Source: Clostridium sp. UBA2485
GTDB lineage: Bacteria; Bacillota; Clostridia; Clostridiales; Clostridiaceae
NCBI RefSeq assembly: GCF_002341865.1
Contig: NZ_DDOV01000049.1
Span: 12,181-29,378 of the forward strand
Reading direction: 5' to 3'
DNA: 17,198 bases
Shown: one piece after another, positions 8,866 to 15,673 of the stretch
Layout of the letters: each line of letters opens with the position of its first letter
Numbering within the stretch: the stretch's first letter is position 1
The notes under the pieces: model-generated
Database searches by the model: none
What the model was told of the DNA's origin: nothing
The model's input: the letters and a program-made list of their open reading frames with translations, nothing else
Translations under genes and position numbers: made by a program

Positions 8866-9375
8866 CTAACAGTCTATACCTTTTCTTGATAAAACTCCTT
8901 TAGTATAGTAATGTTTAACTTCTTTCATCTCAGTTACTAAATCAGCTGCATCTATTAGCACTTTAGGTGCATATCCACCAGTAATTATTATTTCACAATT
9001 TTCATGTCTATGAGTTAAAGTCTCTAGGACCTCTTCTATTGTTAAAAATTTAAAATACAAAGCTATGGTTACTTCATCGAAAATAACTAAATCATATTCT
9101 CCACTGGTTATTATATCCTTCATTTTATCTAGAACAGCCTTAGCTAAATTTTTATCTCTTTCATTAGGGTTTCTATTTATTATGCATCCATCTCAAAACT
9201 GTTCTATAATTATATTGGAAAAATGTTTTTCTAAATGGGTTTCGCTATATTCCATATCTTTAACAAATTGTCCTACATATACTTTTCCACCATTAAATAA
9301 TGTTCTTAGCGCAACCCAAAAGGCTGCTGTGGTTTTCCCTTTTCCATTTCCTGCATAGACATGTATATAAGCCAT
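8866..9375 (-). pseudogene. cobO: Corrinoid (cob(I)yrinate/cobalamin) adenosyltransferase, interrupted by an in-frame TGA
   Basis: One continuous frame of about 169 codons reads as a CobO/BtuR/CobA-type ATP:corrinoid adenosyltransferase, which transfers adenosyl to cobalt. The N-terminus has VYAGNGKGKTTAA (P-loop), then VGQFVK; the second part has YDLVIFDE (Walker B-like), IIITGGYAP and DLVTEMKEVKHYY. A TGA at 9195-9193 splits it after residues EQF. The frame stays open on both sides and similarity continues across the stop, so this is a nonsense change and not a frameshift. From memory, related proteins have Gly there (GGA to TGA is one change). The start ATG at 9375 has GGAGGG 6 nt before it; an upstream in-frame ATG at 9414 lies inside the preceding gene. 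Other positions look off-family (AFWVALRT, GGYAP), consistent with decay. It is 16 nt after the DUF4177 gene. A sequencing error or read-through is possible. Confidence 0.8.
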
Positions 9376-9391
9376 ATATATCCCTCCGATG

Positions 9392-9577
9392 CTATTCAGT
9401 AATTTCTTTTTCAAATATTATTTCATAATCTCTAGGTCTTCCATGAGAATTATAGTACATAGGAAGAACTTGTACTAATTTCCATCCATTTTTCGCATAT
9501 TCATCTATGATTTCATGATGGTCAGCATCAGAAAAAAATCCTCCTAGTGTTGTTGGCACATATTTATATTCATACAT
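9392..9577 (-). CDS. DUF4177 domain small protein
   Basis: A 61-residue protein with the DUF4177 pattern: MYEYKYVP at the start, EIIDEYAKNGWKLVQVLP in the middle and DYEIIFEK near the end. These small cytosolic proteins have no assigned function. The start ATG has GAAGGG 6 nt upstream. It is the first gene of a two-gene minus-strand unit with the broken adenosyltransferase 16 nt downstream. There is no membrane segment and no cysteine. Confidence 0.82.
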   Translation of the reverse strand: MYEYKYVPTTLGGFFSDADHHEIIDEYAKNGWKLVQVLPMYYNSHGRPRDYEIIFEKEITE

Positions 9578-9619
9578 AACTATCCCTTCATCAAATTAAA
9601 ATTTTTCTATTTTAACTTA

Positions 9620-9625
9620 ATTATA
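9620..9625 (-). promoter_or_regulatory. Possible -10 box for the DUF4177 unit
   Basis: A perfect TATAAT on the minus strand 42 nt before the DUF4177 start codon. No good -35 box lies 16-18 nt upstream, so this is tentative. Confidence 0.35.
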
Positions 9626-9705
9626 CTATTTATGCAACAAATTTAGATAATATGAAGTTTAAATTTATTATATAAAGTAATAGCGTAGATTATAGCTGAG
9701 ATTAA

Positions 9706-9873
9706 AAAATATGGGCAGCGTCAATCTTGCTTATAATAGATATTTTTAGTAAGAGTATTAGAGTTTATGAAGTTGTAAGCAGCATTTGGTGGTATGCCTT
9801 TGGATCTTGTATATCTATTATGAGTGGATTTGGAGGATTATCCTTATGTATGAAGAATAAAGAGAATAGCTAG
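9706..9873 (+). pseudogene. Possible remnant of a small membrane protein gene
   Basis: An open frame without a usable ATG runs from a stop at 9703 to TAG at 9871. It reads as hydrophobic residues (IWAASILLIIDIF, then SIWWYAFGSCISIM and GFGGLSL) ending in a charged CMKNKENS tail, like the end of a small membrane protein. No ribosome site precedes it. It lies just before an intact small membrane protein gene, so it may be a decayed relative or neighbour. It could equally be chance open frame in AT-rich DNA. Confidence 0.25.
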
Positions 9874-9954
9874 ATAATTCATGGATATTAAATAAGTATA
9901 TAGATGATTTCCTAGTAAAAAGATAAGATATGATGTGGGTAAGGAGGGAGAAAA

Positions 9955-10182
9955 GTGAAGAAAAAAACAATGTCTATTTTAGTGTTTATATTTAGTGTTA
10001 TTTCATTACTTATTTCGCTTAAATTATTTTGGAATATGGGCATATTTGTAGATGAATACAATTTAACTCCTGCAGTTGTAAATGGAGGAGAGTTTTGGCT
10101 TCTAATGGATTGGCTTAGATTGATTTTATTGTTCCTAGCAGCAGTTATTTCTGGAATAAATATTTTTACAAAAAGAGAATAA
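9955..10182 (+). CDS. Small two-helix membrane protein, function unknown
   Basis: A 75-residue protein I cannot assign to a named family. It starts with a lysine-rich KKKT, then a hydrophobic helix (about residues 7-27, SILVFIFSVISLLISLKLFW), a short outside or inside loop with EYNLTPAVVNGGEFW, and a second helix (about 51-70, WLRLILLFLAAVISGINIF) before a KRE tail. The start is GTG at 9955, set by AAGGAGGG ending 6 nt before it; the next in-frame ATG at 9970 is too far from that site. It stands alone, followed at once by a terminator shared with the convergent alcohol dehydrogenase gene. Confidence 0.75.
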   Translation: MKKKTMSILVFIFSVISLLISLKLFWNMGIFVDEYNLTPAVVNGGEFWLLMDWLRLILLFLAAVISGINIFTKRE

Positions 10183-10188
10183 ATAAAA

Positions 10189-10236
10189 AACTAGCTATGA
10201 GGTACGGATTGCACTCTATAGCTAGTTAAATTTTTT
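10189..10236. terminator. Bidirectional terminator
   Basis: The stem AACTAGCTAT (10189-10198) pairs with ATAGCTAGTT (10218-10227). On the plus strand TTTTTT follows at 10231-10236; on the minus strand the stem is followed by TTTTTATTT. It serves both the small membrane protein gene and the alcohol dehydrogenase gene. Confidence 0.85.
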
Positions 10237-10242
10237 CTTAAA

Positions 10243-11301
10243 TTAATCCCAATCGATAAATACTACAGGTTTAATTAAATCTTTTGGTTTCTTATCCATT
10301 ATATCAAATGCTTCTTCAATTTTATCAAACCCATAATATCTATGAGTAATTAATTTAGTTGTATCAACACGGTTATATTGTACCATGTTAAGAAGTTTCT
10401 GAATTCTTAATGCGCCACCAGGGCAAAATCCACCGCGGATGTCTTTATTACTCATGCCAAGCCCCCAAAGATAAGCAGGCATACTCAATGTATCTTTTAC
10501 ATCGAAGAAATTTACGTTGGCAATTATACCGCCTTCTTTTGTCATAGCAATAGCTTGAGCAAAGCTATCTTGATTTCCTCCAGCAATAATAACAGCGTCA
10601 ACTCCACCTTTTACAAGCCCTAAAATTTGCTGAACAATGTCACCTTCTTTATAGCTTATAACATCTGTTGCACCATATTCTTTTGCAATTTCAATACAGT
10701 TTGGCCTAGTACCTACAACAATAATTCTTCCAGCTCCTTTTAATTTAGCTCCAGCTACTGCCATAAGTCCAACAGGACCGATACCTAATACTACCACTGT
10801 ATCTCCAAAACCAATTTCTGCAAGTTCTACACCGTGAAATCCTGTAGACATCATATCAACAGTCATAAGCGCTGCTTCTGGTGCCATGCCTTCAGGTAAT
10901 AAGACTAAATTGGAATCTGCATTGTTTACATGAAAATATTCTGCAAAAACACCATCTTTAGAAGATAAAAACTTAAAGCTTCCCATTAATCCAGTATCAT
11001 GAGCATTGTATTTTCCCTGTACACCTAAAGCAAGCCAATCAGGGGTACCAGCAGGAACAACTACAATATCTCCTACTTTAAAACGAGTAACCATACTGCC
11101 TATTTCTACAATTTCTCCAATAGCTTCATGACCTAATATTAAATCCTTCTTTTCACTAGATCCACCATGTAAAACATGAACATCAGAAGAACAAGGAGCA
11201 ACTGCGATAGGACGTAAAATTGCATCTAAAGGGCCTGCTACAGGCTTCTCCTTTTCTAACCATCCTGGTTGATTTATTGATTTCATTCCAAAACCTTTCA
11301 T
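10243..11301 (-). CDS. adh: NADP-dependent secondary alcohol (isopropanol) dehydrogenase, zinc type
   Basis: A 352-residue medium-chain zinc dehydrogenase, very close in layout to the 351-residue Clostridium beijerinckii / Thermoanaerobacter secondary alcohol dehydrogenases. It reversibly reduces small ketones such as acetone to 2-propanol with NADPH. Catalytic zinc ligands visible: C37, H58, E59, D149. The cofactor fold has GIGPVG (173-178). NADP-specific residues correspond to G197, T198, R199 and Y217, matching the GSR...Y set of the C. beijerinckii enzyme with Ser to Thr. As in that tetrameric group, no structural-zinc four-Cys lobe is seen. The start is ATG at 11301, 8 nt after AGGAGG; an in-frame GTG at 11310 overlaps that site and is rejected. 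It is monocistronic by its terminator and spacing. Confidence 0.93.
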   Translation of the reverse strand: MKGFGMKSINQPGWLEKEKPVAGPLDAILRPIAVAPCSSDVHVLHGGSSEKKDLILGHEAIGEIVEIGSMVTRFKVGDIVVVPAGTPDWLALGVQGKYNAHDTGLMGSFKFLSSKDGVFAEYFHVNNADSNLVLLPEGMAPEAALMTVDMMSTGFHGVELAEIGFGDTVVVLGIGPVGLMAVAGAKLKGAGRIIVVGTRPNCIEIAKEYGATDVISYKEGDIVQQILGLVKGGVDAVIIAGGNQDSFAQAIAMTKEGGIIANVNFFDVKDTLSMPAYLWGLGMSNKDIRGGFCPGGALRIQKLLNMVQYNRVDTTKLITHRYYGFDKIEEAFDIMDKKPKDLIKPVVFIDWD

Positions 11302-11529
11302 AAAGTGCACCTCCTAAAATTGTATTTTATGTGTATAAACAATAACTTGTTTTTTATATCAAATTATACCATACTTACATTAATAGCAATACAATTATAA
11401 TAGTTTTTATAGAAACAGATAGATGCATTTGTTTATTAGAAATGTTCATTTATAATTATAATTATATAAAGATTAATAGAAGATTTATTTTCTACAATAT
11501 ATTTTAAGTTTTAATATTGGATACCTCAT
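11302..11529. other. AT-rich spacer between adh and yjjG, with the adh promoter
   Basis: Very AT-rich, no ORF of note. It holds the adh promoter on the minus strand. An AT palindrome-like run near 11450-11468 (TTATAATTATAATTATATAA) has no clear role, and no convincing terminator for the yjjG gene was found. Confidence 0.5.
11363..11368 (-). promoter_or_regulatory. Extended -10 promoter of the alcohol dehydrogenase gene
   Basis: The minus strand reads TGGTATAAT, an extended -10 element, 61 nt before the ATG. The -35 region is weak (TTGCTA with a 15-nt gap), which is typical when an extended -10 is present. The predicted leader is about 55 nt. Confidence 0.55.
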
Positions 11530-12219
11530 TTATTCCCTAAGTATATCCCTAAGCTCCATTAAATTAGAAATTTCATAATTAGGTTTCATTCCTGTTTTAT
11601 TTGTAATTTTATCAGGATTAAACCAACAGGTATCTATACCAAAATTTATTCCGCCTTGTATATCGGATGTTAAGCTATCTCCTACCATCAATATCTTACT
11701 TTTATCAGTATACTTCATGTTGTTTAAAGTCAGCTCAAATATTTTAGGATCTGGTTTTGATACTTGAACTTCCTCAGATATTACTATATTCTCGAAGTAT
11801 TTTGCTATAGCAGATTTTCTTATTCTATTATCTTGAACTTCTGTAAGACCATTAGTTATTATAGAAAGTCTATAATTTTTATGTAAACTTTCTATAAGGT
11901 CCATACTATTATCATATAAAAAGGATGCAAAAGACAAATGCTTCATATATGATTTTGCAAATTCAACCTCATCAAAGTCAATATTTAATTTATCAGATAA
12001 TCTTTTAAATCTTTCAACTTTTAATTCTTTTTGGGTAATAAGTCCATCCTCAAAATCTTTCCATATAGCTGTATTTATATCACTGTATACTTTTAAATGA
12101 TAATTTTTATCATATTCTATATTAAATTCAACCATAGTATTTTTAAAAGCATCTCTTTCAGATTTTCTAAAATCAAATAAAGTATCATCTGCATCAAATA
12201 TTATAATCTCGTATTTCAT
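11530..12219 (-). CDS. yjjG: YjjG/YfnB family HAD nucleotidase (house-cleaning pyrimidine 5'-nucleotidase)
   Basis: A 229-residue HAD-superfamily phosphatase. Motif I is FDADDTLFDF with nucleophile D9 and acid/base D11; motif II is ITNG (T122); motif III lysine is K155 in SKPDPKIF; motif IV is VGDSLTSDIQGG (D181, D186). The helical cap lies between about residues 18 and 110. The DADDTLFDF signature and length match the noncanonical pyrimidine nucleotidases YjjG (E. coli) and YfnB (Bacillus), which dephosphorylate abnormal dUMP/dTMP analogues. The start is ATG at 12219, 6 nt after GAGGAGG; the in-frame ATG at 12234 overlaps that site. It is apparently transcribed alone. Confidence 0.88.
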   Translation of the reverse strand: MKYEIIIFDADDTLFDFRKSERDAFKNTMVEFNIEYDKNYHLKVYSDINTAIWKDFEDGLITQKELKVERFKRLSDKLNIDFDEVEFAKSYMKHLSFASFLYDNSMDLIESLHKNYRLSIITNGLTEVQDNRIRKSAIAKYFENIVISEEVQVSKPDPKIFELTLNNMKYTDKSKILMVGDSLTSDIQGGINFGIDTCWFNPDKITNKTGMKPNYEISNLMELRDILRE

Positions 12220-12287
12220 AATAAACCTCCTCATATATATAAATTAATTTAGATTAAATGTATAGATAGATAGCTACAACCTTAAAG

Positions 12288-12468
12288 AGTGCACAATTCA
12301 AAATTCATAATTAAGGATGAAATTAGTTTTAATCAAACTAATTTCTTTAAATAGATTTTTTAAATAGAAGTGACTGTGTCACTTTAAAAATAAATCAATT
12401 CAAAACTTCTCCTATAAAAGAGAAGTATCAATAATTCTCCATTCTCAATCGTCAATACTCCATTGTAT
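12288..12468. repeat. Structured intergenic repeat, copy A (MITE/REP-like), about 180 bp
   Basis: Four 7-nt units open it (12288-12315: AGTGCAC, AATTCAA, AATTCAT, AATTAAG). An 11-bp hairpin follows (12319-12329 with 12335-12345, loop TAATC). Then come a 7-bp hairpin AAGTGAC/GTCACTT (12368-12384) and a 7-bp hairpin ACTTCTC/GAGAAGT (12405-12426). Five more 7-nt units close it (12434-12468, such as ATTCTCC and ATTCTCA). The first 63 nt match the sequence at 17149-17198. It encodes no protein, and no clear direct target duplication was identified. It fills most of the gap between yjjG and the DMT genes; the rest (12469-12577) shows only a weak imperfect hairpin at 12551-12576, which might end the DMT transcript. 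Confidence 0.75.
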
Positions 12469-12577
12469 AAGGGATGCAGTATACATCGGAGCAAGATCCA
12501 TTGAATTTAATAGTTCTAATTGTAACATACAAATTCTTTTATAAAAGAGCCCTAGAATATTGAATAATCCAATAGGC

Positions 12578-13042
12578 TTAAACATTTTTATTTAATTTAA
12601 GGTTTTTTTGTTTATACTTATTATCAATTCTTGCATTAATTATAAGTCCTATAAGAAATAGTGCTCCTCCTATTACCTTACCTTGAGAAAAAATACCTAG
12701 GTATATATAATCTATAACAGCACTTGCAAGCATTTGACCTATAAAGCGAAGTATAACTATATATACTGCTGGTACTTTAGGAACTATAATGTTAAACATA
12801 TAAGTTGTTAAAACTCCTATGAATCCCCCTAAAAAATAGGGGATGGGAATAGACTTTATAGAAAAGTAAGATGGCATAGAGTTTATCATAATGACGCATA
12901 ATAAAATAGATGATATGGTAGCCATTAAGTAGTTTATAATAACTCCATTTATCATGCCTTCTTTTTGAGCAACTTTTCCATTTAACATCATACTTATAAC
13001 TATTGTCACTCCAGTTAGGAATGATAAGAATATATATATCAT
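12578..13042 (-). CDS. DMT/YdcZ family half-size membrane transporter, second of pair
   Basis: A 154-residue, strongly hydrophobic protein with about five membrane helices, in the DMT superfamily YdcZ (DUF606) family. Typical N-terminal pattern: LSFLTGVTIVISMMLNGKVAQKEG followed by a long helix; the conserved small-residue helices with PYFLGGFIGVLTTYMFN and VPAVYIVILRFIGQMLASAVIDY continue it, and the C-terminus is a basic KYKQKNLK tail. Such half-size proteins are thought to work as dimers moving small metabolites or drugs; the substrate is unknown. The ATG has AAGGAGG 6 nt upstream. The upstream partner's stop overlaps that site and ends 11 nt before the ATG, so the two are probably translationally coupled and form a heterodimer. 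Confidence 0.85.
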   Translation of the reverse strand: MIYIFLSFLTGVTIVISMMLNGKVAQKEGMINGVIINYLMATISSILLCVIMINSMPSYFSIKSIPIPYFLGGFIGVLTTYMFNIIVPKVPAVYIVILRFIGQMLASAVIDYIYLGIFSQGKVIGGALFLIGLIINARIDNKYKQKNLKLNKNV

Positions 13043-13053
13043 ATTACTCCTCC

Positions 13054-13476
13054 TTACATAGTAATCATAACTATTATTCCAAGCGAAATTATTGAAAATC
13101 CTAATATTTTTTCTTTCCTAAATTTATTAACTGGCATTCCAAACAATCCAAAGTGCTCTACCAAGCTAGACATTACAAGTTGTCCAAATAAAGTTATTCC
13201 TATAGTAAGAGTTAATCCTATTTTAGGGATAGATATATTGTTTAAAAGGATAGTTACAACACTTAGTATACCCGGTAGAAAAAACATAAGTGGTAATTTC
13301 CTCAAGTTTGAAAGCCTATTTTTCTTTATTATAGATATAATTATAATCAATATAAATCCTATTATATGAAATATTAGAGTACTTATATACGGTCCTGTTA
13401 TATTGGCTAGCATTCCATTTAAAAAAATCATTATGGCAAGTATAACACCATTTATAAGTGCTAAGTTTTTATACAT
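13054..13476 (-). CDS. DMT/YdcZ family half-size membrane transporter, first of pair
   Basis: A 140-residue protein with about five hydrophobic helices in the YdcZ (DUF606) family: the N-terminus LALINGVILAIMIFLNGMLANITG matches the family start, and IGLTLTIGITLFGQLVMSSLVEHFG matches the conserved fourth helix. A loop of KKNRLSNLRKLP lies between helices 2 and 3. The chosen start is ATG at 13476, 9 nt after AGGAGG; an ATG at 13480 is in another frame and soon stops. It is divergent from the Crp/Fnr-type gene with a 94-nt shared control region. A regulator next to this transporter pair suggests control of the pair by it. The substrate cannot be told. Confidence 0.85.
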   Translation of the reverse strand: MYKNLALINGVILAIMIFLNGMLANITGPYISTLIFHIIGFILIIIISIIKKNRLSNLRKLPLMFFLPGILSVVTILLNNISIPKIGLTLTIGITLFGQLVMSSLVEHFGLFGMPVNKFRKEKILGFSIISLGIIVMITM

Positions 13477-13495
13477 ACATAAATTCCTCCTACAC

Positions 13496-13524
13496 TTTAC
13501 AATACTATATAAATAAATTACAAT
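13496..13524 (+). promoter_or_regulatory. Promoter of the Crp/Fnr-type regulator gene
   Basis: TTTACA at 13496-13501, a 17-nt spacer, then TACAAT at 13519-13524. This predicts a start near 13531, just before the palindrome at 13540-13559. The divergent DMT promoter must lie in the same 94 nt, but no clear -35/-10 pair was found for it. Confidence 0.65.
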
Positions 13525-13539
13525 ATTTTTATGAGCTTG

Positions 13540-13559
13540 AACATGACATATGTCATGTT
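13540..13559. promoter_or_regulatory. Perfect 20-bp palindrome, probable operator
   Basis: AACATGACAT followed by its exact reverse complement ATGTCATGTT. The half-site layout TGACATATGTCA is like sites of Crp/Fnr-family dimers. It lies at about +10 to +29 from the predicted start and touches the AGGAGG site of the regulator gene, a position expected for autorepression. In RNA it could also form a short hairpin next to the ribosome site. Confidence 0.65.
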
Positions 13560-13570
13560 AGGAGGATCTT

Positions 13571-14260
13571 ATGAGAAGAATTTCAGACAATAATCTTTTA
13601 AACCATTACATTGATAAACATAATATGGAAAATATTTTTGATAAAGATATGTTAAAGTATGCACAACTTCATTTTTATGAAAAAGATGAATATATACTAG
13701 AAGCAGAATCTGAACTTCAGTACTATTATTTACTTGTAGATGGAAAAATTAAAATTTCTTATCTTTTTGAAAATGGGAAGTCCATGTTTTTAAAATTTTA
13801 TAAAGAGTTTAATACTATAGGAGATTTAGAGCTTTTAAAAAATATACCTATAAGATGCAATATAGATGCAATAGAAGATACTTATCTGGTAGCAATACCT
13901 ACAGATATACTTAGAAAAAAATATTTAAACAATATAAAGTTTTTGCACCATTTAATAGATTCTTTAAGTGAAAAACTTTATGCAACTATTAATAATAGCT
14001 CCTACAACTTTGTATATCCCCTTATAAATAGATTATCTAGCTATTTAGTTGAACATATAACAGATAAAGATTATATAATTTTAAGTTCATCTTTTATAGA
14101 AATTGCTCAGTTTTTAGGAACAACCTATAGGCACTTAAACAGAACTTTTAAAGAGCTTGAAACAGAAGGAATTATAAAATGTGACAATAAAACAGTATAT
14201 ATATTAGATGAGAATAGACTTCGAGAATTATCTAAAAATTTGTATATAAAATCTCTATAA
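13571..14260 (+). CDS. Crp/Fnr family transcriptional regulator (YeiL-like)
   Basis: A 229-residue protein. Residues about 25-120 form a cyclic-nucleotide-binding-like beta barrel (EKDEYILEAESELQYYYLLVDGKIKI; GDLELL), a long dimer helix covers about 120-145, and the C-terminal winged helix-turn-helix covers about 175-205 (FIEIAQFLGTTYRHLNRTFKELETEGII). The ERxxT-type cAMP contacts of true CRP are not visible. There are only two Cys (C96, C204), so an Fnr-type iron-sulfur cluster is unlikely. The overall look is closest to E. coli YeiL-type regulators; the ligand is unknown. The start ATG lies 5 nt after AGGAGG. It is divergent from the YdcZ pair, and the palindrome in front of it suggests autoregulation and control of the transporters. 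Confidence 0.87.
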   Translation: MRRISDNNLLNHYIDKHNMENIFDKDMLKYAQLHFYEKDEYILEAESELQYYYLLVDGKIKISYLFENGKSMFLKFYKEFNTIGDLELLKNIPIRCNIDAIEDTYLVAIPTDILRKKYLNNIKFLHHLIDSLSEKLYATINNSSYNFVYPLINRLSSYLVEHITDKDYIILSSSFIEIAQFLGTTYRHLNRTFKELETEGIIKCDNKTVYILDENRLRELSKNLYIKSL

Positions 14261-14471
14261 TGTTAGAATGCTGCACAATGTATGATTATGTTAAATAAGC
14301 ATTTTACTAATCTACTATATAACGTATTATACTTAATTTGTATAAAATGAAGTAATGCAATATAAAATACTATCATTGAGGTAGCAATGTACTTTTGCAG
14401 CATGATAGTTTCCAAAGGAATATATATCCTAATTCAGAGGAAATAGTTTATGATGATAAATATGATTTGAT
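14261..14471 (+). ncRNA. Structured non-coding stretch before a terminator: long 3' UTR or small RNA candidate
   Basis: There is no credible gene in 211 nt between the regulator stop and the terminator stem. Nested inverted repeats are present: ACTATCAT (14369-14376) with ATGATAGT (14402-14409), enclosing GCAA (14384-14387) with TTGC (14395-14398); then TTTCC/GGAAA around GGA/TCC at about 14409-14446. Together with the terminator at 14472-14501 this looks like a folded RNA of about 130 nt. No known class is recognised and no clear promoter was found. Confidence 0.3.
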
Positions 14472-14501
14472 AAAAGAGAATAGCGTTGCTATTCTCTTTT
14501 T
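14472..14501. terminator. Strong hairpin terminator
   Basis: The perfect 13-bp stem AAAAGAGAATAGC/GCTATTCTCTTTT with loop GTT ends in five T on the plus strand. The matching A-run on the 5' side lets it work on the minus strand too. It is 211 nt after the regulator gene. Confidence 0.88.
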
Positions 14502-14584
14502 AAATTGCTCTAACTTTTATTTAAATATGTTTTAATGTAAGTTAGTGGTTTAATACTAATATCTATGGGTATATAGATATTAAG

Positions 14585-14611
14585 AAATACTATTGTTAAG
14601 CTTTAGTATTT
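14585..14611 (-). terminator. Probable terminator of the GNAT gene
   Basis: On the minus strand AAATACTA pairs with TAGTATTT across an 11-nt loop, followed by CTT, 16 nt after the GNAT stop. The T-run is poor. A second 10-bp inverted repeat (TAATATCTAT with ATAGATATTA, 14557-14582) lies directly behind it and may help. Confidence 0.45.
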
Positions 14612-14626
14612 CAGATAGCATAAACA

Positions 14627-15448
14627 CTAAAGGAACATACCAATTGAAGACTCTGTTTCTTTATAAAATTTATATCCTACACTACTATAAAGGGATAATG
14701 CTCTTTTGTTTGCGCTCCAAACTTCTAATCTTGACTCTTTAATGTCTAAATCTTTTAAATTTTTAAAAGCTCTTATAAGTAGATTTTTACCAATGCCTCG
14801 TTTTCGCCATTCTTTTGAGACAAATAAATCATCTACCCAACCATATTTGGTGTTTACTTCATCTTCTTTCATAACAATAACTATATTGCCTACAATCTCA
14901 CCGTCATGTTTAGCTGCTATACTAAACCACTGATTTTCATTTCTCAGTTTTTTTAAATCGTTAACAGAATAACCCCAAGCAAATACTTTATTTTGTTTTT
15001 CCACCAGTTGTATTAACTCATCTTCATCTATAAACTTAAGTTTAGTAAAGTTAATACCATCAATATCTAAAATTTCAAAGCTATCCTCAGTTATCTCTTT
15101 TTTTATTATATGCATACCTTCATCATACTTAAAACCTTCTTTAGAAGAATAATATGCTATGTTCTCTTTGTTATCTGAAAAACAACAATGGTAAACTCTT
15201 ACATCAAGATCTTTATTCTTCTCTTTTATAGCCCGTGAACGCTTCATTATTTCATCAAAGAGCTGATCTTTTAATTCAATCTTATTTGTAACATCTGTTA
15301 CCATAATATCAATATAAATATTTAATCTAGACTTTTCATATAAATCTGACTCCATAAAAGGTGAAATAACAGCTTTTCCTACTAAATTATTATATTTATC
15401 ATAAGCTTCTAACATGTCTTCTCTTTCACTACCTTTAATTGTATGCAT
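14627..15448 (-). CDS. Tandem-domain GNAT family N-acetyltransferase
   Basis: A 273-residue protein with two GNAT-like halves. The C-terminal half (about 130-273) is canonical: WVDDLFVSKEWRKRGIGKNLL, with the acetyl-CoA pyrophosphate loop RKRGIG at residues 215-220, and the closing N-x2-A-x2-LY-x3-GY pattern at 247-259. The N-terminal half (1-125) has a GNAT-like outline (IDIMVTDVTNKIELKDQLFDEIMKR; YYSSKEGFKYDEGMHIIKKE) but no good Q/RxxGxG loop, so it is probably non-catalytic. The acceptor substrate is unknown. The start has a modest GGGGG site 9 nt upstream; an internal ATG at 15415 is possible but has no better site. It is transcribed alone from a well-formed promoter. Confidence 0.85.
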   Translation of the reverse strand: MHTIKGSEREDMLEAYDKYNNLVGKAVISPFMESDLYEKSRLNIYIDIMVTDVTNKIELKDQLFDEIMKRSRAIKEKNKDLDVRVYHCCFSDNKENIAYYSSKEGFKYDEGMHIIKKEITEDSFEILDIDGINFTKLKFIDEDELIQLVEKQNKVFAWGYSVNDLKKLRNENQWFSIAAKHDGEIVGNIVIVMKEDEVNTKYGWVDDLFVSKEWRKRGIGKNLLIRAFKNLKDLDIKESRLEVWSANKRALSLYSSVGYKFYKETESSIGMFL

Positions 15449-15506
15449 AGAACGTAACCCCCATTTTTAGCTTTACTTTCTAGAATAGTTTAGAATAATT
15501 TTCTAT

Positions 15507-15535
15507 ATTATACTATTTTAAGGAAATGCTTACAA
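15507..15535 (-). promoter_or_regulatory. Promoter of the GNAT gene
   Basis: On the minus strand TTGTAA (15535-15530), a 17-nt spacer, and TATAAT (15512-15507). The predicted start is near 15500, giving a leader of about 52 nt. The leader holds a direct repeat TAGAATA-GTT-TAGAATA on the plus strand (15481-15497). Confidence 0.8.
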
Positions 15536-15623
15536 GGTTTTGTGTATGCATTTTTGTGTGAATAATTGACTAAGCTATATGGTACTATCTCAGTAAGTAG
15601 AAAAGCTGCTTTATATACATATA

Positions 15624-15652
15624 TTTACAAATATCTTTAATTCATTTATAAT
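15624..15652 (+). promoter_or_regulatory. Promoter of the T-box transcript
   Basis: TTTACA (15624-15629), a 17-nt spacer and TATAAT (15647-15652). The predicted start is near 15659, about 15 nt before stem I of the T-box. The stretch 15541-15623 upstream shows nothing further. Confidence 0.8.
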
Positions 15653-15673
15653 ATAGTAAATATATTAAATACT

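Noticed and set aside
9193..9195. In-frame TGA as a selenocysteine codon in the adenosyltransferase, in a genome with selenium-linked genes
   Set aside because: The position is normally not Cys in this family, and no bacterial SECIS-like hairpin is visible in the 40 nt after the TGA. A nonsense change is simpler.
9065..9358. 97-residue plus-strand ORF opposite the adenosyltransferase gene
   Set aside because: Antisense shadow: no ribosome site, no recognisable protein, while the opposite strand has clear family motifs.
11302..11310. GTG start for the alcohol dehydrogenase
   Set aside because: It overlaps AGGAGG; ATG at 11301 has 8-nt spacing and gives 352 residues, as in the C. beijerinckii enzyme (351).
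12220..12234. Upstream ATG for the HAD nucleotidase
   Set aside because: It lies over the GAGGAGG site; the ATG at 12219 is 6 nt after it and places DADD at the usual position.
12434..12468. CRISPR-like array from repeated short units
   Set aside because: The units are 7-nt, degenerate and contiguous with no spacers, and no cas genes are present.
13571..14260. Oxygen-sensing Fnr-type iron-sulfur regulator
   Set aside because: Only two cysteines, C96 and C204, and no N-terminal cysteine group.
14706..14933. 75-residue plus-strand ORF inside the GNAT gene
   Set aside because: Antisense shadow of a well-supported acetyltransferase frame, with no ribosome site.
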